Shown piece by piece: positions 40,419 to 49,127 of a stretch of 64,000 bases of DNA (the stretch's first letter is position 1; every line of letters begins with the position of its first letter). A program made the translations under genes and the position numbers. The stretch covers positions 62,001 to 126,000 of the forward strand of contig NZ_CP015455.1 of NCBI RefSeq assembly GCF_001888165.1, written 5' to 3'. The notes beneath the pieces are model-generated. The model did no database searches. It was not told where the DNA came from and was given only the letters and a program-made list of their open reading frames with translations. Source of the stretch: Syntrophotalea acetylenica (GTDB lineage Bacteria > Desulfobacterota > Desulfuromonadia > Desulfuromonadales > Syntrophotaleaceae).

Positions 40419-41771
40419 TCAGGCACTGAGTTCTTTTTTTAAATTATTTATAACCGAACGCAACTGGTAATCCTCTTCCATATTTTTCTCTATTTTTTTA
40501 ATGGCATGAATTATCGTTGAATGATCTTTGCCACCAAAGCGTTCGCCTATTTCCGGATACGAGCATGAGGTAAGCTGCCGTGAAAGGTACATGGCTATTT
40601 GCCTGGGCAGCACAAGCGCCTTCATTCGTTTTGCCGATTTTAGATCAGACAATTTAATGGAATAGTGATTGGCAACCAGCTTTTGAATTTCTTCAACGGT
40701 TAATTCCCGACGTTTTTCCACGAGAATATCTTTCAAAACCTCCTGGGCCATGGCCAGGCTTATCGGCGTAGCGGTAAGACTGGCATATGCGCCTATGCGG
40801 ACAAGATATCCTTCCAGTTCACGAATATTGCTGCTGACTGAATTTGCCAGGAAAAAAGCAACCTCGTGAGGTAAGTCGATGCCGTTCTGTTCTGCTTTCA
40901 TTTTAAGAATGGCTTGTTTTGTTTCCATATCGGGGGCTTGAATATCAGCAATCAGTCCCCATTCAAAGCGGGATCGTAATCGTTCTTCGAGACCGGGAAT
41001 TTCCTTGGGGAACTTGTCGGAGGTAACAACTATCTGTTTATGAGAGTCGTACAGTGCATTGAATGTATGAAAAAACTCTTCCTGGGTTCTCTCTTTGCCT
41101 GCAATAAACTGTACATCGTCGATCAACAGTACATCCATGGATCGAAATTTGGTTCTGAATTCGTCCATTTTTGCATAGCGCAGCGAGTTTATGAGTTCAT
41201 TCATGAACTTTTCCGACGTATAGTAACATACCTTCATGTCGGGATTTCTTTTTAAAATTTCATTACCGACAGCGTTGATGAGGTGTGTTTTTCCAAGACC
41301 CACTCCTCCATAGATAAAAAGTGGATTGTAGGTCGTAGCCGGATTATTGGCTACAGCTGTGGCGGCGGCGCTGGCGAACTGGTTGGATGAACCCAGAACG
41401 AACGTTTTGAATGTATAGCGGGAATTGAGATTGTAAACGTTTCCTCGCTGGGGATGGTGTTCCTCCTGGACTTTGGCAGGAACAGGAGGAGTCGGATTTT
41501 CAGTGACCGGCACAGCATCTGGTTTAATGGGGGTGCGTGCAACACAGAGCTTAATTCTATAGGAAGCACCTGCCGCATTGGAAATACAGCTTTGAATCGC
41601 GTCCTGATAATGTTTTTTAATCCAATCGAGCACGAAGCGGTTGGGGACCTCAAGTTCCACTTCCTCATTTTTTACACCAACGAATCGAATAGGCTTTATC
41701 CAGGTAACGAATTGTTGGTCCGCGAGGGTTTGTTTGAGGATATCCAATGTTTTTTGCCAGATTTTATCCAT
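40419..41771 (-). CDS. dnaA: Chromosomal replication initiator DnaA
   Basis: 450 residues. Domain I (MDKIWQKTLDILKQTLADQQF) and a proline-rich linker (about 90-115) precede the AAA+ domain III with Walker A GGVGLGKTHLINAVG near 155, Walker B VLLIDDVQFIAGKERTQEEFFHTFN near 215-240 and sensor RLRSRFEWGL near 268. Domain IV holds the DNA-binding helix-turn-helix AMYLSRQLTSCSYPEIGERFGGKDHSTIIHA near 391-421 (in two parts). It melts oriC and loads DnaB. The start codon lies in ATTTTATCCATGG, itself a partial DnaA box. The 333-base gap upstream is the origin candidate. Confidence 0.97.
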   Translation of the reverse strand: MDKIWQKTLDILKQTLADQQFVTWIKPIRFVGVKNEEVELEVPNRFVLDWIKKHYQDAIQSCISNAAGASYRIKLCVARTPIKPDAVPVTENPTPPVPAKVQEEHHPQRGNVYNLNSRYTFKTFVLGSSNQFASAAATAVANNPATTYNPLFIYGGVGLGKTHLINAVGNEILKRNPDMKVCYYTSEKFMNELINSLRYAKMDEFRTKFRSMDVLLIDDVQFIAGKERTQEEFFHTFNALYDSHKQIVVTSDKFPKEIPGLEERLRSRFEWGLIADIQAPDMETKQAILKMKAEQNGIDLPHEVAFFLANSVSSNIRELEGYLVRIGAYASLTATPISLAMAQEVLKDILVEKRRELTVEEIQKLVANHYSIKLSDLKSAKRMKALVLPRQIAMYLSRQLTSCSYPEIGERFGGKDHSTIIHAIKKIEKNMEEDYQLRSVINNLKKELSA

Positions 41772-42104
41772 GGACTTTCAATTTTTGAAAAACGGAGTTT
41801 AAAAATACAGGTTGGACAGGAAGGCATCCGAAAATAAATAATCCACATTGTTATAAACAGCTGTGGATATTTAATTTATGGTTGGTTTTCTGGGTCTTTG
41901 GCGGATCTTATTGCCTGAAAATGGTTCAGCTAAGCTAACAGAGGGGCCGGTATTTGGCAAGGGATTTTTTACCTGTGGGCAGGCTGTGGGCGGATGTGCC
42001 GATCTTTTCTTGCTTGACAAAACAAGTACAACATGTTTAATAATGCGTTTCGCTTAAACGTCTATAAAATAACAACTTAACCTCATAGTGTAAGGAGTTT
42101 TAAA
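41772..42104. other. Candidate replication origin (dnaA-rpmH gap)
   Basis: A 333-base gene-free, A+T-rich stretch between the divergent dnaA and rpmH genes. DnaA-box-like nonamers are TAATCCACA (41839-41847, plus), TTATAAACA (41851-41859, plus, weaker) and ATATCCACA (41862-41870, minus). Two TGTGGGC repeats follow at about 41974-41990. The main gene strand switches here (mostly minus before, mostly plus after), as expected at an origin. The rpmH promoter occupies its right end (42014-42043). Confidence 0.65.
42014..42043 (+). promoter_or_regulatory. Sigma-70-like promoter for rpmH operon
   Basis: TTGACA (42014-42019), an 18-base spacer and TAATAA (42038-42043), 62 bases before rpmH. Perfect -35 and A+T-rich -10. 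It should drive rpmH-rnpA-yidD-yidC. Confidence 0.6.
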
Positions 42105-42257
42105 ATGTCGAAAAGGACATATCAACCGAGTCGTATTCGCCGGAAAAGAACCCATGGATTCCGTGCCCGCATGCAGAATAAAAATGGTCAGGCTGTTATT
42201 CGCCGCCGTCGGGCCAGGGGTCGTAAGCGTCTGGTAGTTACCATTCCGGTCAAGTAA
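42105..42257 (+). CDS. rpmH: 50S ribosomal protein L34
   Basis: 50 residues beginning [20 protein letters not shown], with [17 protein letters not shown] in the second half; the high Arg/Lys content and length are those of L34. TAAGGAG is eight bases before ATG. This is the first gene of the plus-strand origin-side operon; rnpA follows after 11 bases. The C-terminal VVTIPVK tail is a little longer than in E. coli L34. Confidence 0.98.
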   Translation: MSKRTYQPSRIRRKRTHGFRARMQNKNGQAVIRRRRARGRKRLVVTIPVK

Positions 42258-42268
42258 ACCTTGATCTG

Positions 42269-42634
42269 ATGGAGAAAACGGATTTTACTTTTCCCCGTTG
42301 CGCCAGATTGAGGCGATCCCGGGATTATGCAGTGTTGCGCAACAAAGGTCGCAAGCTGCAATCGCGGAATTTTATTGTATATATTTTGGTACGTGAACGT
42401 GATGGCTCTGCCAGGTTGGGGTTGACCGTCAGTCGCAAGGTTGGCAGAGCTGTTACACGTAACCATGTCAAACGGCGGGTAAGAGAATTTTTTCGGCTTC
42501 ATCGATCAATTATCGGTAGTGGGTGGGAATTATCCATCGTCGCCAAACCGGGAGCCGCCCATCTTGACTTTTTCCAGATCTGTGATGAGTTGAAGTATCT
42601 GCTTCAGTTCACCATATTAAAAACCAATTCATGA
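42269..42634 (+). CDS. rnpA: Ribonuclease P protein component
   Basis: 121 residues. The protein subunit that helps the RNase P RNA cut 5' leaders from tRNA precursors. It contains [22 protein letters not shown] near the N-terminus, [31 protein letters not shown] near 50-80 (in two parts), which is the RNR signature, and [16 protein letters not shown]. The start follows rpmH by 11 bases and the stop overlaps yidD by four (ATGA), indicating coupled translation. Confidence 0.96.
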   Translation: MEKTDFTFPRCARLRRSRDYAVLRNKGRKLQSRNFIVYILVRERDGSARLGLTVSRKVGRAVTRNHVKRRVREFFRLHRSIIGSGWELSIVAKPGAAHLDFFQICDELKYLLQFTILKTNS

Positions 42635-42843
42635 TCCGGAAAATATTCATCCTGTTGATCATTACTTATCAGCGATATATTTCGCCTCTGAAGGCGCCTT
42701 CCTGTCGGTTTTATCCCACCTGTTCCGAATACGCCCGCCAAGCCCTGATCAAGTACGGTTTGATAAAAGGTTTGGTCATAACCTGCGGACGGCTATGCCG
42801 CTGTCACCCCTTTCATCCCGGGGGGTACGATCCTGTTCCTTGA
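42631..42843 (+). CDS. yidD: Membrane protein insertion efficiency factor YidD
   Basis: 70 residues with the family core [37 protein letters not shown] (read in parts, residues 11-46) and C-terminal [15 protein letters not shown]. It sits at the inner face of the membrane as an amphipathic helix and assists YidC. The conserved cysteines near 25, 31 and 52-58 are all present. Overlap with rnpA and a 39-base gap to yidC fit the usual operon. Confidence 0.96.
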   Translation: MIRKIFILLIITYQRYISPLKAPSCRFYPTCSEYARQALIKYGLIKGLVITCGRLCRCHPFHPGGYDPVP

Positions 42844-42882
42844 ATATTTCCGTTATCCCGGGTAATTGGAGTATCCTGCCAT

Positions 42883-44508
42883 ATGGAAAATAAAAATGTG
42901 TTGATGGCTCTTGTTTTGATGCTTGCGGTTTGGACGGGTTATAGCATGTTTTTCGCCAAACCAGCTCCGCAGGAAAATGGCCAAAATTTAGAGACTGTTG
43001 CTGACAATAAATCGTCTGTGTCTTCTTTGAATGATATCGTAGCCGAAAAATCTCCTGTCAGTGAGCGTGTTTTGGCTGCCGACAACAATAAGATTCTGCC
43101 CTTGGATATTGTTGTTGAAACAGAGGACTTTCGTGCTGTTTTCACAAATATCGGAGCGAGGCTGAAAAATCTTGAATTAAAGCACTACAAACAAACAATG
43201 GATTCTGGATCAGCACTGGTTTCACTTGTTGATGCCCAAAGTGAAACCAATACCTTTGATACATTTGGTACTGGAGATATTAGTATTCCGGCAGACCATC
43301 TTTATGCCGTGGATATTTCAGATGCAAATTTTGTGGTTGGTTCCGGAGAGAAAAAACAATTACGTTTTTACTCTGTATTGAATAAAGATTTGATCATCGA
43401 AAAGACTTATTATTTTAAAGGAAACGGATATGATTTAGAGCTTGAAGTCAATCTTTATAACAAAGGAAAAGATTCAAAAAAGGGAAATCTGGCTTTTATG
43501 CTGGTTCAACCTTGGGATGACGATCGTGAAATATCACGGTACTCCTTTGTTGGTCCTGCTTTATATAAAGATGGTGAAGTAGTTACCCATAAAATAAAAA
43601 GTATAATTGAAAGTCCTGTAAAGTATAGTGAAAAATTCGAGTGGACAGCTTTTGAAGAGAAATATTTTATGATTGCCGCTGTACCACTTGATGGTAACAG
43701 ATATTCTCTGACGATTGATAAAACAAATACTTCTATAAGAAATACTATTGATAGTGAATCAATTAAAATTGATCCCGATAATTCTTACAATCAAAAATTT
43801 ATGCTTTACTGTGGGCCAAGGGATCTCGATATACTGAAAAGTATAAATTATAATCTTGATAAAGCCATCAATTTCGGGTTTTTTGACATGTTGGCTCGCC
43901 CCCTGTTAAGCTTTTTGAAATTTTTCTATAATAATATAATTCAGAATTACGGGGTGGCTATTATTCTACTTACAGTTTTTATAAAAATATTATTTTGGCC
44001 ACTAACACATAAAAGTTATAAATCCATGCGCGATATGCAACGGTTGCAACCCGAAATGCAACGCTTGCGCGAAAAGTTTAAAAAAGACAAAGAAAAATTA
44101 AATCGTGAAATAATGGAACTTTACAGGAAAAACAGGGTCAACCCTATGGGTGGATGTCTTCCGATGTTTGCGCAAATTCCTGTTTTTTTCGCCCTATATA
44201 AAGTTTTACTGGAATCCATTGCATTAAGGCACGAGCCTTTCATCTTCTGGATTCAGGATTTGTCCGCCAAAGATCCTTATTATATTACACCTGTGATTAT
44301 GGGTGTTACCATGTTTATTCAACAGAAAATGAGCCCTACCAGTATGGATTCCCAACAGGCAAAAATTATGTTGTTCATGCCTGTTATTTTTACCTTTATG
44401 TTTTTGAATTTTCCATCGGGTCTGGTTATTTATTGGCTCGTCAATAATGTGCTCACTATTTTACAGCAATGGACTATTAATCGCGGCGCTTCAGCAACTA
44501 TCGCATAA
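42883..44508 (+). CDS. yidC: Membrane protein insertase YidC
   Basis: 541 residues. An N-terminal membrane helix (VLMALVLMLAVWTGYSMFF) is followed by a large periplasmic beta domain (about 50-330) and a C-terminal five-helix insertase core (GVAIILLTVFIKILFWPLTHKSYKSM near 368, PEMQRLREKFKKD near 395, GGCLPMFAQIPVFFALYKVL near 430, WLVNNVLTILQQW near 515). The positively charged cytoplasmic helices suit insertion. Its base composition is distinctly A+T-rich (roughly a third G+C by eye in the periplasmic-domain half), unlike mnmE-mnmG downstream. No khpB/jag follows. Confidence 0.96.
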   Translation: MENKNVLMALVLMLAVWTGYSMFFAKPAPQENGQNLETVADNKSSVSSLNDIVAEKSPVSERVLAADNNKILPLDIVVETEDFRAVFTNIGARLKNLELKHYKQTMDSGSALVSLVDAQSETNTFDTFGTGDISIPADHLYAVDISDANFVVGSGEKKQLRFYSVLNKDLIIEKTYYFKGNGYDLELEVNLYNKGKDSKKGNLAFMLVQPWDDDREISRYSFVGPALYKDGEVVTHKIKSIIESPVKYSEKFEWTAFEEKYFMIAAVPLDGNRYSLTIDKTNTSIRNTIDSESIKIDPDNSYNQKFMLYCGPRDLDILKSINYNLDKAINFGFFDMLARPLLSFLKFFYNNIIQNYGVAIILLTVFIKILFWPLTHKSYKSMRDMQRLQPEMQRLREKFKKDKEKLNREIMELYRKNRVNPMGGCLPMFAQIPVFFALYKVLLESIALRHEPFIFWIQDLSAKDPYYITPVIMGVTMFIQQKMSPTSMDSQQAKIMLFMPVIFTFMFLNFPSGLVIYWLVNNVLTILQQWTINRGASATIA

Positions 44509-44528
44509 GTTTTTAACTGTTTTTCATT

Positions 44529-44716
44529 CGGAAACGGCCCTTTTCGGCTGTGGCGTTGTCAATCCGCAGGCTTTCTTGTGCGGCGTACCGATGTACGCCT
44601 CCGCGCAACCTTTTGGTTTCCTTGCCACGGCGAAAAAAGCCGCACTTTCCCTATATACTACACTGTCTCCATCCGGAGTTCCCGGATGGAGACTGACTGT
44701 CATTCATTTTAAATAT
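44529..44716 (+). repeat. Hairpin-rich intergenic element (candidate dispersed repeat)
   Basis: The gap after yidC contains GGCGTAC-CGAT-GTACGCC (44582-44599, perfect 7-bp stem), an outer pairing of GGCTGTGGC (near 44550) with GCCACGGC (near 44627), and a perfect 12-bp stem GTCTCCATCCGG/CCGGATGGAGAC with a five-base loop (44665-44693). The sequence resembles intergenic repeats with GTACGCC stems seen in proteobacterial genomes, by memory only. The last hairpin lacks a following T run, so it is not a canonical terminator. An open frame across it is not credible as a gene. Confidence 0.55.
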
Positions 44717-45065
44717 TATGTTGATTCCTGGCTTTTTTCCGTACGCAACCGTGGATGGATACAGAGCGTTACCCGGACTGGAGTGCGCTGTCGGTTTTTA
44801 GCATCTAATTTGGGCATGGCGTCATCATGGCTGCAGTCATGCTTCAATTATATCAAGGGTTTATCTCTTCTCGGTCTATTTGAAATGGAGCGTTTCTGCA
44901 TGATGCAGGTTTGTCATCGCTACTTTTTTGTAGAGTGATCGCCGGCTGACTTTTTGTGCCTCCCTTGCTTCATTGTTCTGGAAAAACATTTGCTACGCAA
45001 ATGCTTCAATACGGTTTATTTCTATGGTCTGCCACGGGAATCACTAATCTGGATCGAATCTTTTT
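44717..45065. other. Gene-free stretch before mnmE
   Basis: 349 bases without a convincing gene. The only strong structure is the palindrome CATTTGC-TAC-GCAAATG (44987-45003), 63 bases upstream of mnmE, which may be an operator or the stem of a small hairpin. No R3H/KH coding sequence of khpB/jag was recognised in any frame. Confidence 0.5.
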
Positions 45066-46451
45066 ATGCATATCGTCAATGTTTTTGAAAAGGATACGAT
45101 TGTAGCACCTGCAACGCCTCCTGGCGAAGGAGGCATAGGTATTGTTCGTTTATCGGGTTTAAAGGCAGAGGAATTCCTCTGTGATTATTTTTCCCCAAGC
45201 AGTGCCACCGGTCGATTGGAATCGAATTACCTCTATCACGGATTTTTAAAAGATCATCGGGGGCATGTTTTGGATGAGGTTATGGCCGTTATTATGCGCC
45301 AACCCCGCTCCTATACTCGGGAAGATGTTTGTGAAATTCATTGTCACGGTGGGGGATTGATTGTACGGAGGGTAGTTGACCTCTTTTTGAGGGCCGGCGC
45401 GCGGATGGCCAGGCCAGGTGAATTTACCCTGCGGGCATTTCTCAACGGGAGAATTGATCTAACACGCGCCGAGGCCGTTATTGATCTGATTCGTTCCCGC
45501 TCGGAGCTTGCAAGCAATATAGCTATAAATCAATTAAATGGCGGGTTGGCCGATAAGATAGCTTTTCTCAGGGAAAAATTGATATTGCTTCTTGCGGAAG
45601 TTGAGGCTGCCATTGATTTTTCAGAAGAAGATATTGAAATAGAGGGTTCTTGCTCTCTTGGAAAGACTGCCGGGCAAATGATGTCCGAGATGGACGATCT
45701 GATCCAGAGTTTTGAATGTGGGCGGATTGCAAAAGAGGGGGTTAATATACTCATTCTCGGTCGCCCGAATGTTGGAAAAAGCTCTCTGCTGAATTCTCTG
45801 CTTGGAGAAGCTCGAGCTATCGTCACGGATATTCCCGGGACTACCCGTGATACGATCGAGGAAGATTTGGTACTTGGCGGTTTGCCTCTGAGGCTTGTCG
45901 ATACAGCCGGTATTCGGCACACCGAGGATCCCGTAGAAGCCGAAGGCGTTCGTCGTGCTCGTTCCAAAATCGAAGGCGCTGATCTTGTGCTACTGGTCGT
46001 GGACGGCAGCATGTCTTTGGATAATGACGATCTGCTGGCAATCGATGCCTGTCGCCACAAAGATGTTCTGGTGGTTTTAAATAAGGCTGATCTTGGCAGT
46101 CTGCCTTTTCCCGACTGTCTCGGACAATTTCCGGTTGTAAAAATTTCTGCGCTTCAGGGTCTCGGTTTGACTGATCTTGTTGATAAAATCTCACAACACT
46201 TTACGTTTCGGCCTGAAGTATCCGAAGCACGTGAAACAGTCATATTGACCGAGTTTAGACATAAGCAGGCGCTAATGGCGGCCCGCGACTCACTGGGCCG
46301 ATTCCGGGAGTCGCTTGTTCAGGGTATGTCACCCGAGTTCAGTGCTGTTGAAATAGGGGAAGCTCTTGATAGGGTTGGTGAAATTACAGGAGAGACCACC
46401 CCTGACGATGTTTTGGATCGTATTTTCACCAAATTCTGTATCGGGAAATAG
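45066..46451 (+). CDS. mnmE: tRNA modification GTPase MnmE
   Basis: 461 residues. With MnmG it makes cmnm5U at the tRNA wobble position. The N-terminal domain (TIVAPATPPGEGGIGIVRLSG) binds folate; CEIHCHGGGLIVRRVVD and LTRAEAVIDLIRS follow. The G domain has P-loop GRPNVGKSSLLNSLLG near 222, DIPGTTRDTI near 246 and NKAD near 336. The C-terminal hexapeptide-like ending FCIGK with the catalytic Cys is intact. The start is ATG 45066, without a strong ribosome site. A perfect parS follows two bases after the stop. Confidence 0.97.
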   Translation: MHIVNVFEKDTIVAPATPPGEGGIGIVRLSGLKAEEFLCDYFSPSSATGRLESNYLYHGFLKDHRGHVLDEVMAVIMRQPRSYTREDVCEIHCHGGGLIVRRVVDLFLRAGARMARPGEFTLRAFLNGRIDLTRAEAVIDLIRSRSELASNIAINQLNGGLADKIAFLREKLILLLAEVEAAIDFSEEDIEIEGSCSLGKTAGQMMSEMDDLIQSFECGRIAKEGVNILILGRPNVGKSSLLNSLLGEARAIVTDIPGTTRDTIEEDLVLGGLPLRLVDTAGIRHTEDPVEAEGVRRARSKIEGADLVLLVVDGSMSLDNDDLLAIDACRHKDVLVVLNKADLGSLPFPDCLGQFPVVKISALQGLGLTDLVDKISQHFTFRPEVSEARETVILTEFRHKQALMAARDSLGRFRESLVQGMSPEFSAVEIGEALDRVGEITGETTPDDVLDRIFTKFCIGK

Positions 46452-46453
46452 AT

Positions 46454-46469
46454 TGTTTCACGTGAAACA
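46454..46469. promoter_or_regulatory. parS centromere site
   Basis: TGTTTCACGTGAAACA, the exact 16-bp ParB-binding palindrome, between mnmE and mnmG, about 4.6 kb from the candidate origin and 3.4 kb from parB. A degenerate relative (12 of 16, right half perfect) lies inside mnmE at 46223-46238. It should be where ParB loads and spreads as a CTP-dependent clamp. Confidence 0.92.
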
Positions 46470-46511
46470 TTTATGCGAGAGCGGACCCGTTCTGAATAAG
46501 GCAGGATGAAT

Positions 46512-48371
46512 ATGGCAGAGTTCGGAAAACAATATGATGTTATTGTGGTTGGAGCCGGACATGCCGGTTGTGAAGCGGCGCTGGCTGCGGCCCGCATGGG
46601 TTGTCTTACCTTGTTGCTTACCTTGCATCTCGATGCCGTGGGGCAAATGTCCTGCAACCCGGCAATCGGGGGGTTGGCCAAGGGGCACTTGGTTCGGGAA
46701 ATTGACGCCCTGGGTGGAGAAATGGCGCGTGCTATTGATGCAACGGGCATTCAGTTTCGCACTCTGAACACAAAAAAAGGTCCAGCGGTTCGCGCATCCA
46801 GGGCCCAGGCTGACAGGCGCGCTTACCAGGACTACATGAAAAGGGTTCTTGAGGACCAGGACAATCTGGATTTAAAACAAGGCTCGGTTGTGAGGTTGGT
46901 GCTGCGGGGAGGTGAGGTTTGCGGGGTTGAAACCATGGACGGCCTCGTTCATTCTGGACGAAAGGTGGTTCTGACAACCGGCACGTTCATGCGCGGGCTT
47001 ATTCATATAGGATTGCAAAACTTTCCGGGTGGACGCGCAGGAGAGCCACCGTCGGTTGGTTTGTCCGAGCATTTAATGGAGCTTGGCCTTGTTGTTGGTC
47101 GCCTGAAGACGGGGACGCCGGCCCGTCTCGATGGTAGAACCATAGATTTTAAAAAACTGGTTCCGCAGTATGGCGATGTGCCTGTCTGCTCATTTTCCGC
47201 GGATACGGAGGTTGTTAGCGGTCGGCAGGTACCATGTTATATTACAGCGACAAATTACCGTACTCATGAAATCATTCGCTCGGCGTTGGACAGGTCTCCT
47301 CTGTTCCAGGGGGTTATAGAGGGTGTCGGGCCGAGATATTGCCCCTCGATCGAGGACAAGGTCGTGCGCTTTCCTGAAAAGGAGAGTCATCATGTTTTCC
47401 TTGAGCCTGAAGGTTTGGACACATCCGAGGTGTATCCCAATGGGGTGTCGACTTCATTGCCCCCTGAAGTGCAATTGGCGTTTCTGCGAACAATACCGGG
47501 GTTGGAAAATGTCGAAATAATGCGTCCCGGGTATGCTATCGAATATGATTTTGTCGACCCTATTCAGCTTTTGCCAAGTCTGGAAGTCAAGTCCCTGAAA
47601 AATCTTTATCATGCCGGGCAAATCAATGGTACTTCCGGTTACGAAGAGGCCGCTGCCCAGGGGTTGATGGCTGGAATCAATGCTGTGCGAGACCTGCGAA
47701 ATCAGGAGCCGCTGGTTTTGGGTAGGGACGAGGCTTATATTGGTGTCTTGATTGATGATCTGGTCACCTGTGGCACAACAGAGCCGTACCGGATGTTCAC
47801 TTCCAGGGCAGAATATCGGCTGCTTCTAAGGGAAGATAACGCGGATCGGCGACTGACGCCGCAAGGCTATGAACTCGGATTGATCAGCGAAGCGCGATGG
47901 AAGAAGTTTTCCTTCAAGATGGAGCAGGTTGAAAAGGGGAGACAATTGCTCGCGTCAAAACGTCTGCTGCCACGGGATGGCGAAATTCTGTCACGCCTGG
48001 GTGTGTCCGATCTTAAAAATGGCGTGTCAATGTCTCATCTTCTGAGGCGACCGGATGTTGATGTCGGAACCCTGGCTGATTGTGATGAAGAGTTGTCTGT
48101 CCTGCCAGCGGCAGTGCTTGAGCAGTTGGAGATAGAAATCAAGTATGAGGGATATATCGCAAGGCAACGTGAAATGGTTGCGCGCTTCCGCCGGTCGGAA
48201 GATATCGCGATGCCGGCCGATATGGATTATCTGTCCATTGCCGGTTTGTCTACCGAGGTAAGGGAGAAACTGGACCGCGTGCGTCCTTTGAGTTTGGGGC
48301 AGGCAGCAAGAATACCAGGCGTAACCCCGGCGGCTATAGCGATTTTGTCGGTGCTTTTACGCAGGAAATAA
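46512..48371 (+). CDS. mnmG: tRNA uridine 5-carboxymethylaminomethyl modification enzyme MnmG
   Basis: 619 residues from ATG 46512 (AAGGCAGG about five bases upstream; ATG 46506 is the alternative). FAD-binding GAGHAGCEAALAAARMG near the start, SCNPAIGGLAKGHLVREIDALGG near 47, LTTGTFMRGLIHIG near 155, RLKTGTPARLDGR near 200 and the GIDA C-terminal domain with RFRRSEDIAMPADMDY are all present. The partner of MnmE. It shares the operon with rsmG (4 bases on). No frame problems. Confidence 0.97.
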   Translation: MAEFGKQYDVIVVGAGHAGCEAALAAARMGCLTLLLTLHLDAVGQMSCNPAIGGLAKGHLVREIDALGGEMARAIDATGIQFRTLNTKKGPAVRASRAQADRRAYQDYMKRVLEDQDNLDLKQGSVVRLVLRGGEVCGVETMDGLVHSGRKVVLTTGTFMRGLIHIGLQNFPGGRAGEPPSVGLSEHLMELGLVVGRLKTGTPARLDGRTIDFKKLVPQYGDVPVCSFSADTEVVSGRQVPCYITATNYRTHEIIRSALDRSPLFQGVIEGVGPRYCPSIEDKVVRFPEKESHHVFLEPEGLDTSEVYPNGVSTSLPPEVQLAFLRTIPGLENVEIMRPGYAIEYDFVDPIQLLPSLEVKSLKNLYHAGQINGTSGYEEAAAQGLMAGINAVRDLRNQEPLVLGRDEAYIGVLIDDLVTCGTTEPYRMFTSRAEYRLLLREDNADRRLTPQGYELGLISEARWKKFSFKMEQVEKGRQLLASKRLLPRDGEILSRLGVSDLKNGVSMSHLLRRPDVDVGTLADCDEELSVLPAAVLEQLEIEIKYEGYIARQREMVARFRRSEDIAMPADMDYLSIAGLSTEVREKLDRVRPLSLGQAARIPGVTPAAIAILSVLLRRK

Positions 48372-48375
48372 GGTT

Positions 48376-49032
48376 ATGGCGAAACAGGAACATTTGCACA
48401 AACTCCTGTCTGAAATGGATATCGTTCTTGATATTCATGTCTGCGAAAAACTGATCTGGTATGTTGAAGAACTTCTCCGTTGGAATCGGCGCATCAACCT
48501 CACCTCCATCGATAACATCGACGAAGCCTTGGAAAAGCATCTGCTCGATGCTTTGACCTTGCTTCCGCTGCTAAATAGAGGTGAGCGATTGCTGGATATG
48601 GGATCGGGGGCCGGGTTGCCGGGCATCCCTCTTTCTCTGGCAATGCCTATACTGGGGGTTTGTTCGGTGGACCGGGTGTTTAAAAAAATAGCCTTCCAGC
48701 AACATATAGCACGCTTGTTGCGTTTGCAGAATTTTGAAGCAAGAACGGACCGTCTCCAGGTTCTGGCGGCGAAGGAAGGATATCGCACCACTTTTGATGT
48801 CGTGACCGCACGGGCGCTGGCCGAATTGAGAGACTTGATTTCCTTGGGCATGCCGTTTCTCAAGCCAGCTGGTCGACTGATTGCCATGAAGGGGCCAGAA
48901 GGGACAAGGGAGTTGTCGGATTGCCTTGATTTGTTGGAACGCCAGGGATTGGTCGTGGAAAAGCAACAGGAGTTACGACTTCCGATGTCTGGAGCCGAGC
49001 GGACCCTGCTCGTGTTGAAACGCTGCCGGTAA
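48376..49032 (+). CDS. rsmG: 16S rRNA m7G527 methyltransferase RsmG (GidB)
   Basis: 218 residues. It methylates G527 in 16S rRNA. The SAM motif is LLDMGSGAGLPGIPLSLAMP near 73-92; WNRRINLTSIDN near 36, DVVTARALAELRDLISLGMPFLKPAGRLIAMKGPEG near 139-175 (in parts) match the family. It follows mnmG by four bases. Loss of this enzyme typically confers low-level streptomycin resistance; here it is intact. A 95-base gap separates it from parA. Confidence 0.96.
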   Translation: MAKQEHLHKLLSEMDIVLDIHVCEKLIWYVEELLRWNRRINLTSIDNIDEALEKHLLDALTLLPLLNRGERLLDMGSGAGLPGIPLSLAMPILGVCSVDRVFKKIAFQQHIARLLRLQNFEARTDRLQVLAAKEGYRTTFDVVTARALAELRDLISLGMPFLKPAGRLIAMKGPEGTRELSDCLDLLERQGLVVEKQQELRLPMSGAERTLLVLKRCR

Positions 49033-49065
49033 TTGATTCGGATGAGGGTTGCCGAGCTTTTCACT

Positions 49066-49093
49066 TTGTTGAAGTCGCCAAGTATGGTAGCAT
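49066..49093 (+). promoter_or_regulatory. Possible parA promoter
   Basis: TTGTTG (49066-49071), a 16-base spacer and TAGCAT (49088-49093) in the rsmG-parA gap, 35 bases before parA; AAGGAG supplies the ribosome site. The match to consensus is moderate, so read-through from mnmG-rsmG is equally possible. Confidence 0.3.
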
Positions 49094-49127
49094 TTTCCAC
49101 CGCAAAGAGGCTAAAGGAGTTCCGAAC

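Noticed and set aside
44447-44938. Open frame of 163 codons after yidC
   Set aside because: Overlaps the end of yidC, crosses three hairpins, and its translation shows no family features.
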